From: Grammothele lineata
Taxonomy: Eukaryota > Basidiomycota > Agaricomycetes > Polyporales > Polyporaceae
Direction: 5' to 3'
Length of the DNA stretch: 64,000 nucleotides
NCBI GenBank assembly: GCA_002150815.3
Contig: NDFF03000247.1
Location: 22,226 to 86,225 of the forward strand
Made by a program: the position numbers and the translations under genes. The stretch's first letter is position 1; every line of letters starts with the position of its first letter. The notes under the pieces were generated by a model. It saw only the letters and a list, made by a program, of their open reading frames with translations, did not search any database and was not told the DNA's origin. Shown one piece after another: positions 14,292-26,250 of the stretch.

Positions 14292-14462
14292 ATGAGCAGC
14301 CCCCGCAAGCATCCGCATCCCGCCCTCTTCGTCGCCATCTCCGCCCTCTCCTTCGCCGCCTTCTACGCAACCCTCAAGCACAGGGCTACCACCCACCCCG
14401 CCTCCGCCCAGCCCCGCCAGCACGACCATCCCCTCGTACCCCCTCGCCACAAGGACGCCTGA
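14292..14462 (+). CDS. 56-residue single-pass membrane micro-protein
   Basis: Intronless ORF MSSPRKHPHPALFVAISALS... ending RHKDA-stop. It has one clear hydrophobic segment (ALFVAISALSFAAFYATL, residues about 10-27), with a short N-terminus and a Pro/His/Arg-rich tail, resembling small mitochondrial or ER membrane proteins. It ends only 20 nt before the UMP kinase ATG and starts 122 bp from the divergent Nup37 ATG. A separate promoter for UMP kinase would therefore have to lie inside this ORF. Function not recognised. It could be a translated first cistron or merely a long upstream ORF. Confidence 0.55.
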   Translation: MSSPRKHPHPALFVAISALSFAAFYATLKHRATTHPASAQPRQHDHPLVPPRHKDA

Positions 14463-14482
14463 ACGCCTGCTCTCGCCCTACC

Positions 14483-15498
14483 ATGCCCGCCATCGTCGAC
14501 AAGATTGCTGACGCCCTCCACCTCTCCAAGCACGCCGATCCCGCCCCCGCCTCCTCGTCCAGCACTCCCGTCTTCGACCACGGCAAGGTCACCGTCCTTT
14601 TCGTTCTCGGAGGCCCCGGCGCAGGTCGGCCTGGCTTCCCCTCTCCCAATCCTTGTCGTATCATCTAACCACCGACGTCGCTGCCAGGCAAGGGCACGCA
14701 GTGTGCCAACCTCGTCAAAGACTTTGGCTTCTGCCACCTGTCCGGTGCGTTTCTGCCCCTCGCTCACCGCCCTGCCCATCTAAACCCCATCCTTTCCTTT
14801 CCTACAGCGGGTGACCTTCTCCGTGCCGAGCAGAATCGCGAGGGCTCCCAGTATGGCGAGATGATCCGCAAGTACATCCGCGAGGGCCAGATCGTCCCCA
14901 TGGAGGTCACCATCAAGCTACTCGAGAATGCCATGACTGCCGCTCTCGCCGAGAATCGCGCCGGCGAAGGGTGGCAGGATGGCAAAGGTCGCTTCCTCAT
15001 CGATGGGTTCCCCCGTAAGATGGACCAGGCTCTCAAGTTCGACGAGGATGTGAGTCGACACGTTCTCCATCCTTTGCTAACCTCACGCTGCCCCTGCACA
15101 GGTCTGCAAATCTTCCATGGTCCTCTTCTTCACTACTACAGAAGAGGAGATGGCAAAACGCTTACTCGAGCGTGGTAAGACTAGCGGGCGCGAAGACGAC
15201 AACGAAGAGAGCATTAGGAAACGCTTCCGTGCGTCCAATTCGCTCTAGTTCCGTCATAACGTCGTCATTGAACTCTTCTCCAGGTACTTACAAAGAGCAG
15301 ACCATGCCTGTTATCGAACACTACAGTAAGGAGGGGAAAGTGGCCACGGTGCGTTCACTTGACCTGCCTACGTGTATTGTGTTCATTGGTGTTGTTCAGA
15401 TCGACGCGTCTGCTTCAATCGACGAAGTGCACGAGAAGGCGAAAATGGTCGTCGGCAAGATTTTTGCAGGAGAGGTCGGACACAACATCACCGCATAA
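14483..15498 (+). CDS. URA6: Uridylate (UMP/CMP) kinase
   Basis: Transfers phosphate from ATP to UMP (and CMP) in pyrimidine nucleotide synthesis. Walker A/P-loop [20 protein letters not shown] is split by the first intron (GAG|KGT). The NMP-binding segment [33 protein letters not shown] motif ([16 protein letters not shown]) and LID ([19 protein letters not shown]) are all present and in family order. It ends [14 protein letters not shown]. The length (about 240 residues) fits, with a 33-residue Ser/Pro/Ala-rich N-terminal extension before the P-loop. Five or six introns of about 50 nt. Probably cytosolic/nuclear. Confidence 0.95.
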
Positions 15499-15690
15499 AC
15501 TTCCCGCAGATAAACGGGATCCCCTACTAGTTGTAGATGCGCCACAATCAGAACTATCCACCGTAAACATCTGCGTGTGCATCAGCCTACCTATAATACA
15601 ATACATCGGAAACATACAGACTCGCCGAATATACTAGGATACAGGAAGTGTGGGTATGGTATACTGCCCATGCCTTTTCACCTCTTAGAC

Positions 15691-16957
15691 TCAAACGTAC
15701 AAAGCGAATCCTGTACTGCTACTCATAGGCGTAGCCGCTGTACAAACGGCCCTGCCACCCTTGGGGATGAGCAAAATGTCGCCGTCGGTGCAAACAAAAT
15801 GTGCCCGTTCGTCGATATCGTCCTGTGTCAAGGTGAGCAGTCGTCCGAAGGCATAGCTTCAGACCACTCACCGGCTCCCATTCCCAGCGCCCGCACCGTA
15901 TGTACTCGACGACGGCAGGACCATTGCCTCCCGAGACTATCTTGCCATCCTCGGCGTACCGCAATCCAAGATGGGCGCCGTCCTGATAGGCACTCACAAG
16001 GACAGCGGTAGCCTTTTCGGCAAATGCAACGCGCACCTCTTCCGACTCCATGTCGACCGATGGGTCCCTAAACGGCCTGACGATGATCACGTCCAGACCT
16101 GCCCCCGTCCCGCCGAGATCATCTCTCCCTCGAGGGGTGATCTTGAATGCGGGCTCAAGCCTATCCACGTTGACCGTCGACAGGAAATACGCGAACGGGC
16201 CTCCAAAGTCGACTATGGGGTCATCCTCGGTGCTACGCTCGTGGGGGACAAACTTGTTGCTCGTAGGATCCCAGACCTCGACGACACCTGCGCCAGTTCG
16301 AGGATATAGCTTGACCGACGCGGCATACCAGCGGGTGATGTTCTGGCGGGCAGCGGTCTTGAATCGCTCCATGGTAGGATCCGTGGCACGGAGCGCCTCA
16401 GAGTCATGAAGAATAGAAGCATGAAGAGCTGTTGAAGCTACGACCGCGGATATGGCGACTTGCTGTGGAACAGGGAGTATGCCCGGAGTCCGAACCGGGG
16501 GAGGGGTGAGGACCGTGACGGCGAGATTTAGCTGGGTTGTGACTGGGTTGGGGGCAAGTAGGCCACGGAGAGAGCGGAGCTTATACTGGACGGGATCGTC
16601 ATCTGGAGAGGGAGGAAACAGAGACGCGTAGAGGGCGTTAGCGGTCCCGCAAGGGACAAGGGCGATGTGAATGCGGGGGAGTGGCTTGTCAGAGGGAGAG
16701 CTGTTGAGCACGTTGATCATCTCGTGGAGGGTACCGTCGCCCGAGCCTAGGACGACGGAAATGGGTTGCTCGGAAGGCGATCCAATGGAGTCAACAAAGT
16801 CGGTTACGAGAGTGCCGATATGACGAGGGCTTTCTGTCGCAATAACCTTGTCTGGGGTAGCGGAACTCTGCACGAGAAGGGGGAGAACATGGTCGTTGAA
16901 GAAGGCCTTGGCGGAATGGTCTCCGCACGCGGGATTGTAGACGACTAGGAGAGGCAT
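15691..16957 (-). CDS. Diacylglycerol-kinase-domain lipid kinase (sphingoid base kinase-like)
   Basis: Two exons (16957-15872 and 15822-15691; intron 49 nt) give 405 residues. The DAGK catalytic domain begins almost at the start: MPLLVVYNPACGDHSAKAFF, then the ATP-site signature SVVLGSGDGTLHEMINVL and HIALVPCGTANALYASLFP. The C-terminal half (FGGPFAYFLSTVNVDRLEPAF, DGKIVSGGNGPAVVEY, DERAHFVCTDGDILLIPKGG) matches the second domain of sphingosine/diacylglycerol kinases. Expected reaction: ATP-dependent phosphorylation of a sphingoid base or diacylglycerol at membranes. The substrate cannot be told from sequence. It lacks the long N-terminal extension of yeast Lcb4/Lcb5. Confidence 0.85.
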
Positions 16958-17414
16958 TGGTGAAAATAATCTGCAACCGGCGTATTCAGCAATCACTCCC
17001 GCGTAAACCACGACTAGGAAAGCTACCCCACCTGGACAACACTGTATATGTGCACTCGGAGGTTCAACTTGAATTGTTTGCGTTCAGACCCGCCCCGCAC
17101 TGGGTTTACCTTGGGAATTTGGTAGGACCAAGAGATCAAGTCTGGGTCAGCCACAGGCAGGTCGCAGACGAGGACGAGGAGCGTCGGGGGTGGGATTGGC
17201 CACGGACCTGCACGTCCCGCCTATAATGCGACATTAATATTGTCGATCGCGAGCCATGACCACACCAGAGCGTCATCGATCTCCGGTAAGATCGGGATCT
17301 CGATGCACCCGAGTCGTTATCTTATCTGCTTGCGACCCTGGCCCTGACTATCCCGGCAAGTTCGAATGTATGCCGCCGTGACTCCGACAGCCAGGAGTAC
17401 GGACAAGCACGTCC
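16958..17414. promoter_or_regulatory. Divergent intergenic promoter region between lipid kinase and omega-amidase
   Basis: 457 bp between two divergent start codons with no supported gene. It must contain both promoters. I see no distinctive repeat or binding site. Confidence 0.5.
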
Positions 17415-18990
17415 ATGCGCCGTCTGCTATCCCATTCACTCACGCGTTCCTCTTTTCTCCGCTTCATGTCTTCTTCTACCCCTACAACCCTCAAGCCTTT
17501 CCAACTCGCCCTCATACAGCTTGGAGGTGTCACTGTCGACAAGGATGGCAAGTGGCTGCCGTCGCGTCTTTACGCTCAGACACGTTCTCATTCTTCTTCA
17601 ATAGCCAACATAAAGCACGCCAGAGAGTTGATCAGGAAGGCGGCTGCGGGCAATGGCGGCCTCAAGCCTGATCTTGTCGTCCTGCCCGTGAGTGTCCATC
17701 TGTCTCGTCCATTTCTCCAAAAGACATCTCCATGCCAGGAATGCTTCAACTCGCTCTATGGGGCCCAAAACTTTCCTGTATATGCCGAAACCATTGGCTA
17801 TACCCCTGGAGAGCCCTATGATGTTGCTGCCTCTCAGAGTGATTCTGTCAAGATGCTCTCTGCCGCCGCCAAGGATGAGGGCATCTGGCTCATTGGGGGT
17901 TTGTCGCCTTCTTGCCGAAGGCTGATCAGGCCTCTGAACATGCGTCCTTACGCTTAGGCACGATCCCTGAGCGCGAAGCAGGCACCGGAAACCTGTACAA
18001 TACTTGCACCGTGTACTCGCCAAAGGGTCGGTCGATGACCGTGCAAGGTCGGACGGACCATGCCTGACAAAACACCGCAGGTGACCTCGTCGCAATGCAT
18101 AGGAAGGTGCACTTATTCGACATCGACATTCCTGGCAAAATCACCTTCAAGGTTGTCGCATACCGTTTAGACCCTCCGACACTCACTAAACCTGATTCAT
18201 ACTCTTCCAGGAAAGCGAGACGCTGAGCCCGGGCAACACTATCAATCAGTTCGATACTGGTGCGTCGTGGAGAGCGGGGAACCACAAGCTCAATGCTAAT
18301 AATGAACGTAGAGTTTGCGCGCATCGGCCTTGGTATTTGTTATGACGTTCGGTTCCCCGAACTTGCTATGACTTGTGCGCGGCGAGGTCCGTTCGTGGCC
18401 GTTGCGGAACGGTCAATGGCACTGACTCGGCGTGGATCTGCAGGTTGCAACGTCTTGATTTATCCCTCTGCATTCAACACGACGACCGGGCCGTTGCACT
18501 GGGAGCTTCTGTCGCGTGCTCGGTATGTGACCGGTAAGAACGTTTGGACAAGGAGCTGACTGTTATGTTCACACCAGCGCGGTCGACAACCAAGTGTATT
18601 TTGCGATGTGCAGTCCGGCGCGTGATTTGACACAGAGCTACCATGCTGTAAGATTGGTTCCGCCGGCAGTGACCATTGCATACACTCATGCGCCTTTAGT
18701 GGGGCCACAGCATCGTGGTGGATCCAATGTGAGTACATGACAGCTGCAGTGCAGACCACAGCAGGCTGAACGAAAGACGGCGTGCAGGGGCAAGGTGATC
18801 GCGGAGGCGGAGCACGAAGAAGCGATTCTGCACGTGCATATAGGTGAGGCGCGGAGGCGTGTGCTTGAGCACGCAGCGCAAACTGAAGCACGAGACAGAT
18901 CCGAATGTGATGGAGGAGGCGCGTGCGGGGATTCCGGTGACGAAGCAGCGGCGGTTCGAAGTGTACCCAGACGTCTCAAAGGGCTTATAA
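17415..18990 (+). CDS. NIT2: Omega-amidase / carbon-nitrogen hydrolase (Nit2/Nit3 type)
   Basis: Nitrilase-superfamily enzyme. Family role: hydrolyses alpha-ketoglutaramate and ketosuccinamate to alpha-ketoacids plus ammonia. Spliced motifs: [104 protein letters not shown]. The Lys (HRK) and Cys (GICYD) of the Glu-Lys-Cys triad are seen directly. It ends [12 protein letters not shown] at 18988-18990. Two in-frame starts: ATG 17415 gives a leader [17 protein letters not shown] rich in Arg/Ser, consistent with mitochondrial targeting; ATG 17466 ([12 protein letters not shown]) would give a cytosolic form. Dual localisation from two starts is plausible. Several 50-60 nt introns, one exactly at LVVLP|ECFNS. 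Confidence 0.93.
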
Positions 18991-19365
18991 ACCGTGTACG
19001 CGGCGGCGGGCCAGGTCGTGCGAGGGGCGGTGTGTATTATATACGAGTGTCCGGGCACACGGAGGCTGGTATGTGCACAGGAGTCTGTCAGAAGAGCGTG
19101 CGAGGCGTGGCCAGACGCTCCCGTCGACGACGCCATTGGTTGGAGACGGCGACGTACGAACGCCTGCTTGCCATATCGGGGGACGCTCGATGTGGGCGAG
19201 TGCGCGAATGTTCGCGAGCCTTCGACCGGATTCCACTGCGTTCGGCGCCGCCCAGGGCTTTTATCCCGTCCGCCTGCGCCGGACCTGTACTCGCTTACGA
19301 CCCTCGCCCATCCCTCCTTCCTCTCCTCCCCTCCTCCTATCCTCGTTCCCTCCAGTCCTTGAACA
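18991..19365. promoter_or_regulatory. Intergenic promoter region of the Hsp40 gene
   Basis: 375 bp with no supported gene. It contains the heat-shock-element-like site at 19206-19223 and a pyrimidine-rich run (about 19300-19360) immediately before the Hsp40 ATG. Confidence 0.5.
19206..19223 (+). promoter_or_regulatory. Heat-shock-element-like site
   Basis: GAAtgTTCgcGAgccTTC has four alternating 5-bp units of the nGAAn/nTTCn heat shock element, with one mismatch (GAG for GAA). It lies 143 bp upstream of the Ydj1-type Hsp40 ATG, the usual place for heat shock factor binding. Confidence 0.6.
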
Positions 19366-20858
19366 ATGGTCAAGGAAACGTACGCGTTCACCATCTCGTC
19401 TCGTTCGATCCGCGTAGTAACCTCCTACCTTCTGCAGCAAATACTATGATCTTCTTGACGTCTCGCCCGATGCATCCGAGGCCGACCTGAAGAAGGCCTA
19501 TCGCAAAAAGTATTCGCCTCCAAACCTAGATCGCTCCGTCGTGCTCACCTATGATGTACCAGGGCCCTCAGGTTGCACCCGGACAAGGGCGGCGATCCAG
19601 AGCTTTTCAAGGAAGTAACACATGCGTAAGCTTCCGGCTCTTTCCTCTCGCTTCCTTCCTCTCACCCCGCCACCTCTACTCCAGATACGAGATTCTCTCC
19701 GACTCCCAGAAGCGAAGTATTTATGACGCGAGAGGAGAGGCCGGTCTCAGCGATGCCGGTGGCATGGGTGGCATGGATCCACAGGTGTGTTTGCTTGCAT
19801 TTTATCCCTCTGAGTCGCTCGCTGACGGCTTCGCGTTCCCCCAGGACCTCTTTTCTCAACTGTTTGGCGGTGGAGGTTTCTTCGGAGGAGGTCCACAACG
19901 GTCGCAAGGCCCTCGCAAGACAAAAGATCTCGTGCATCGCGTGCACGTCACCCTCGAAGACCTATACAAAGGCAAGACGACCAAGCTCGCGCTCACCCGC
20001 AATGTCATTTGTGTCAAGTGCAGTGGCAAGGGTGGCAAGGAAGGCGCCGTTCGCCAATGCCCATCATGCTCCGGTCGTGGTGTCAGGGTCACGCTCCGCC
20101 AGATGGGCCCGATGATCCAGCAGATCCAGCAACCCTGCGACGAGTGCTCTGGTACGGGCGAAATCATCAACCACAAGGACAAGTGCAAGACTTGCAACGG
20201 CCGCAAGGTCGTTTCGGAGAAGAAGATGCTCGAGGTCCACATCGACAAAGGTATGAAGGGTGGGCAGACCATCAACTTCCGTGGGGAGAGCGACCAGGCA
20301 CCGAACGTCACTCCTGGCGATGTAATCATTGTCATTGAGGAGAAACCTCACGACCGATTCAAGCGTCAAGACAACGACCTCTTCTACGAGCAAGAGGTCG
20401 ATCTCCTGACCGCGCTCGCCGGCGGACAGTTCGCGATCAGGCATTTGGACGATCGTGCACTTATCGTGAATATCGCCCCTGGCGAGGTCTTGAAGCACGG
20501 TAAGCAAATTTCTCGCGTCCGTCCGCCATACGACCGTGCTGACGTCCAAGCCGCGACGTTTTCAGACGACCTGAAGGTCATCCGCGGCCAGGGTATGCCT
20601 TCACAGCGGCACCATGAGCCTGGCGACCTGTTCGTGAAAATTACCGTCAAGTTCCCTGATCACATCCCTCCGGAATCCATCCCTCTTCTCGAACAAGCGC
20701 TCCCACCAAGGGAACCAATTGAGAAGTTCCCGGCTTCGATCCACTTGGAGGAGGTCGACCTGGACGAAGTTGACCAGAGGCAGCGAGAGCGGGCGGCAGG
20801 AGAGGACGCAATGGACGAGGACGATGATCAGCCACGAGTGCAGTGCGCGAACCAGTAG
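19366..20858 (+). CDS. YDJ1: Type I Hsp40/DnaJ co-chaperone (Ydj1-like), CaaX-terminated
   Basis: Stimulates Hsp70 ATPase and delivers clients in the cytosol and at ER/mitochondrial surfaces. Spliced J domain: KYYDLLDVSPDASEADLKKA, YRKKALRLHPDKGGDPELF with the HPD motif. A Gly-rich region (GGMGGMDPQDLFSQLFGGGGF) and four zinc-binding repeats follow: CVKCSGKG, CPSCSGRG, CDECSGTG, CKTCNGRK. Then come the client-binding beta domains and an acidic tail. The last residues are CANQ-stop, a CaaX box like that of yeast Ydj1, predicting farnesylation. ATG 19366 gives MVKET, typical of the family. Introns follow MVKET, AYRKK, THA and MDPQ. A 65-70 nt intron at EVLKH|DDLK keeps the frame open if retained. 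Confidence 0.96.
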
Positions 20859-21417
20859 AGCTGAACGACGGACTATGACTCTGCCTCGTTGTGTACTATC
20901 ATACAGCGCTGTGTTTAGAGAGGAGAGCGAGAGGAGGCTGCTGTGGGAGGTATTGGCTGTCGATTGCTGTTCACATTGATCATCTATTGCATTCTCTTGC
21001 ACGTCATTCGTAGTTTATGTCGCCTAGTAGCAGCAGCATCCGCTAGACCCTGTGTCAGTACATTGTTCTATAGCATCACGGTTTTCGTTCCATGGTGGAT
21101 GGTCGCCGCGCGCAGAGTCGAAAGGACCGACTCAATCATACTTCACTCGCTGGAACTACCGCCACAGCGGGCCGAGTGAGCCGTGCACGTGAGCTGTCCA
21201 AGCAACACGACTCGAACCGCCACCCCGTCCTCCTCCCCGCCCCGACGCAATAAATCTCCTTGGTCTCCGCTTTGTTCTCTTTCCTGACCCAGTGCATTTC
21301 GTCCACATCTTCCACGGACGCGTCTTGCAGTGCTTACCTTGCTTCAAGATACCACGACCACTTAGTGGCACCCGTCGGTCTTGACACAACACTAGGTATC
21401 TCTACACTACAAACGCG
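20859..21417. other. Intergenic region between Hsp40 and Rho GTPase
   Basis: 559 bp holding the Hsp40 3' end and the Rho promoter. No supported gene and no repeat seen. Confidence 0.5.
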
Positions 21418-22246
21418 ATGGCGACGCCGTACAACCCTGGCGAATCCTCTGGGCCTCCTCGAAGGCCAGACGTGAAACGCAAGCTGGTTGTTGTCGGTGA
21501 CGGTGCGTGCAGAGCCTGTTCTATATCCTATTGTTCTCACTTGTATCTCCAAAGGTGGCTGCGGGAAGACTTGTCTGCTCATCGTGTACGCGGAAAACAG
21601 GTTCCCTGAGGTGCGTGTCCTCTCTTTTTCGTATTCCGTGAGATCGTGAACGCTCACGGCACGCGTCAAAGGCTTACATTCCAACCGTGTTCGAGAACTA
21701 CGTCACCCTCGTCAACTTTGATGGCAAGCTCGTAGAGCTCGCGCTCTGGGACACGGCGGGACAAGAAGAGTACGACAGGCTGCGGCCGCTCAGCTACCCT
21801 GAGAGCAATGTCATTTTGATCGTCTTTTCCGTCGACTTCCCTGTTAGTCTCGGGAACGTCCAGGACAAGGTGCGGGTTGTTCCATCCGCCCATCCGCCTT
21901 CCCCGTGTCTCCTCTCGCCTCCCCGCCGCGTGTTGAACAGCGTTCCGTGATACAGTGGTTTCCAGAAGTGGCGCACTTCTGCGAGGGCGTCCCCCTCATC
22001 TTGGTCGCGACGAAGACGGATCTACGCCGGGACGAGCAGACACGGCGAATGTTGAGCGCACAGGGCCAAATGCCTGTCACGACGGAACAAGGCGTGGCAG
22101 TCGCGCGGGAGATCGGGGCCAAATACGTGGAGTGCTCGGCCAAGACGGGCGACAACGTGCGGGAGGTCTTTAATCTGGCGCTCAAGGAGAGCATGCGGGG
22201 CAAATGGGGCAAGATCGTCAAACAGCGACGGTGCGTCATTACATGA
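21418..22246 (+). CDS. Rho-family small GTPase (Rho1/Rho4-like)
   Basis: After splicing: G1 [20 protein letters not shown], effector loop [10 protein letters not shown]3 [21 protein letters not shown]4 ATKTD, G5 ECSAKTG, and a Rho insert helix ([14 protein letters not shown]). It ends [15 protein letters not shown], so a CaaX box (CVIT) is present for prenylation. The strong polybasic run typical of fungal Rho1 is reduced to a few Lys/Arg. Family role: membrane-bound switch for cell wall synthesis and actin polarity. A 19-residue Pro/Gly-rich N-terminal extension precedes the GTPase fold. Introns split GD|GGCGK, FPE|AYIP and QDK|WFPE. It is closest in feel to Rho1 but may be a paralogue, so no symbol is given. 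Confidence 0.9.
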
Positions 22247-22518
22247 CGACGGCCCCGGGTGATCCTTCTGGGAGTTGCGGACGCATCCTGCCCAGCCCTC
22301 TCTCCGGCGTGAAGGCCGACGTGGGATGAATGGGGAAGCGGTGGAAGGAATGCGAGTAAGACATGGGAAAGCATGCCCCTCACGATACGATGCACTCGAC
22401 TTCCGACATACGACGCATTATCACTCGCATTTCGCATCTGGACATGTTTCACGATCTATCAGCATTACAGTAGACCTGCTTGCGCCGCATACTGTACTAA
22501 CTATTGCTCTGAATGTCA

Positions 22519-23255
22519 TCAGTCCGTTTTCCCGAGCGGCTTGGCCGAAATGCGGGATGCGGTTCGCATGGACGCAGCCAGGACGTAGCAGAACATGGCG
22601 AGCATGACCAGTGCGGTTCCGACATCTACCCACCCCAAATCGTCCATGCGTCCCACTGGGATGGTGATAATCAACTCGTGTTGGGTATCGGAGTCGGGTA
22701 TAAGCAACAACGACGAAGAGGGCCACCCATCGAGGGACTGGTAGGGGCGCAAAACGTCGGGGACCGAAGCGACGGCTACATGCACGAGTTATCGCTGCAG
22801 CGAGAGGAGAACACATAACAAAACCGCTCACGGTCTTGGACGCAGGAGAAGAAGCCGAGAGGCCTGTTGAGACTAACATTGTGGAAGGCTACGTCCGTAC
22901 GTTTCGTTGGTTCACCATAGCGAGCATGCAAGGGAATGTCTAGGGTAATGTCCTGCGGTCGGTGGAGGGAAAGCTGAGATAGGTCCGTATTCAGAAGCAG
23001 CACTGACCCGCGGGGGCCGACGGCAGATACGGGTCGCTCGAGGTCGGACATGCCGGTCAATGAAAAACTGTAGCTGGATTGTTGAGCAAGCTCGTATGGA
23101 TCTGGGTAGATATGTGGGTCGAGGTCGAGGAGGACATGAAGGGAACATGCTGTGAGTTCCTGTTGTGGTGGAAAATGAATGGTGGTTGAGAGGGAGAAGT
23201 GGAAGCCTTGTGTAGAGATAGATGAGGAAAGCGACGGGCGAAGGGTTGAGGTCAT
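22519..23255 (-). CDS. PBN1: PIG-X/Pbn1-type subunit of GPI mannosyltransferase I
   Basis: Two exons (23255-22832 and 22775-22519) keep frame and give 226 residues. The PIG-X domain features are ITLDIPLHARYGEPTKRTDV followed by AFHNVSLNRPLGFFSC (the 'P-x-H-x-RY ... P ... C' pattern), with a single C-terminal membrane segment (VDVGTALVMLAMFCYVLAAS). Family role: ER-lumenal partner that stabilises the PIG-M/Gpi14 mannosyltransferase adding the first mannose to GPI anchors. The reading frame stays open upstream to about 23441, but only a GTG lies there, so ATG 23253-23255 is chosen. An extra upstream exon cannot be excluded, because no signal peptide is obvious at this start. Divergent from the PFK-2 gene. 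Confidence 0.75.
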
Positions 23256-23526
23256 GGATGGCAGCGAATGCGCCCTGAAGGGCGTTACAGTTGCGTCTAG
23301 AGCGTTGGTGGGTGCGAGCCCAAGCTCGAGGTCGGGGTCGGGGACGAGAGCCTGAGACAGAGGCTCACACGGGATGCGGGGCGGACACCCGGGAATCGAA
23401 ACACGTGCACGTGCCGATGGACGCGGTATAGGCTCGTGCACCGAATCCCGAAAGCCTCAGGAGTCAGGACATCCCGAGCGGCAGAACAACCGACTTGGTA
23501 TCCTCCCCGTCCTACCCGCCTTCACA

Positions 23527-25855
<2,329 letters not shown>

Positions 25856-26250
25856 AAATTCCAATCCGATATTCACCGTATACAGATTCGATTGGTTGGT
25901 TTTACAAGTGGAGAAACTAGACGGATAGACGTGGTGTCTGGCGCAGCGCTTGTGCCCTTGAAGGAATAGGAATAGTGTGGAATGTATCTTTAGTAACGTG
26001 CATCCCGAACCGCGGATCCAAATGTAGCGATATCGTCACATCGAAGGATGCACTTTAAGACCGTTGGCCAACGACTATCTTGGGAAAAGTTAATCGTATG
26101 GTGCGACATATCGAATAGCATACGAAATTAGCACTGAAACGGTACATGATCGAACGAACATACTAATAACAAGTAGTAATTTACAGCTATAGACACAGCC
26201 CATTGTCCATGGATGCCTCCTCGCATCTGCACATCTGTAAGCGCTCATGC
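25856..26250. other. Convergent 3' intergenic region (PFK-2/FBPase-2 and Yta7)
   Basis: 395 bp between two convergent stop codons. It is visibly more A/T-rich than the coding DNA and presumably carries both polyadenylation sites. No gene seen. Confidence 0.55.

Noticed and set aside
13788..14450. 220-codon minus frame overlapping the Nup37 start
   Set aside because: Runs in the wrong frame across the Nup37 first exon and intron; the WD40 frame explains the region.
22275..22607. Plus-strand 110-codon frame after the Rho gene
   Set aside because: Overlaps the PIG-X last exon antisense and shows no domain; treated as 3' untranslated sequence.
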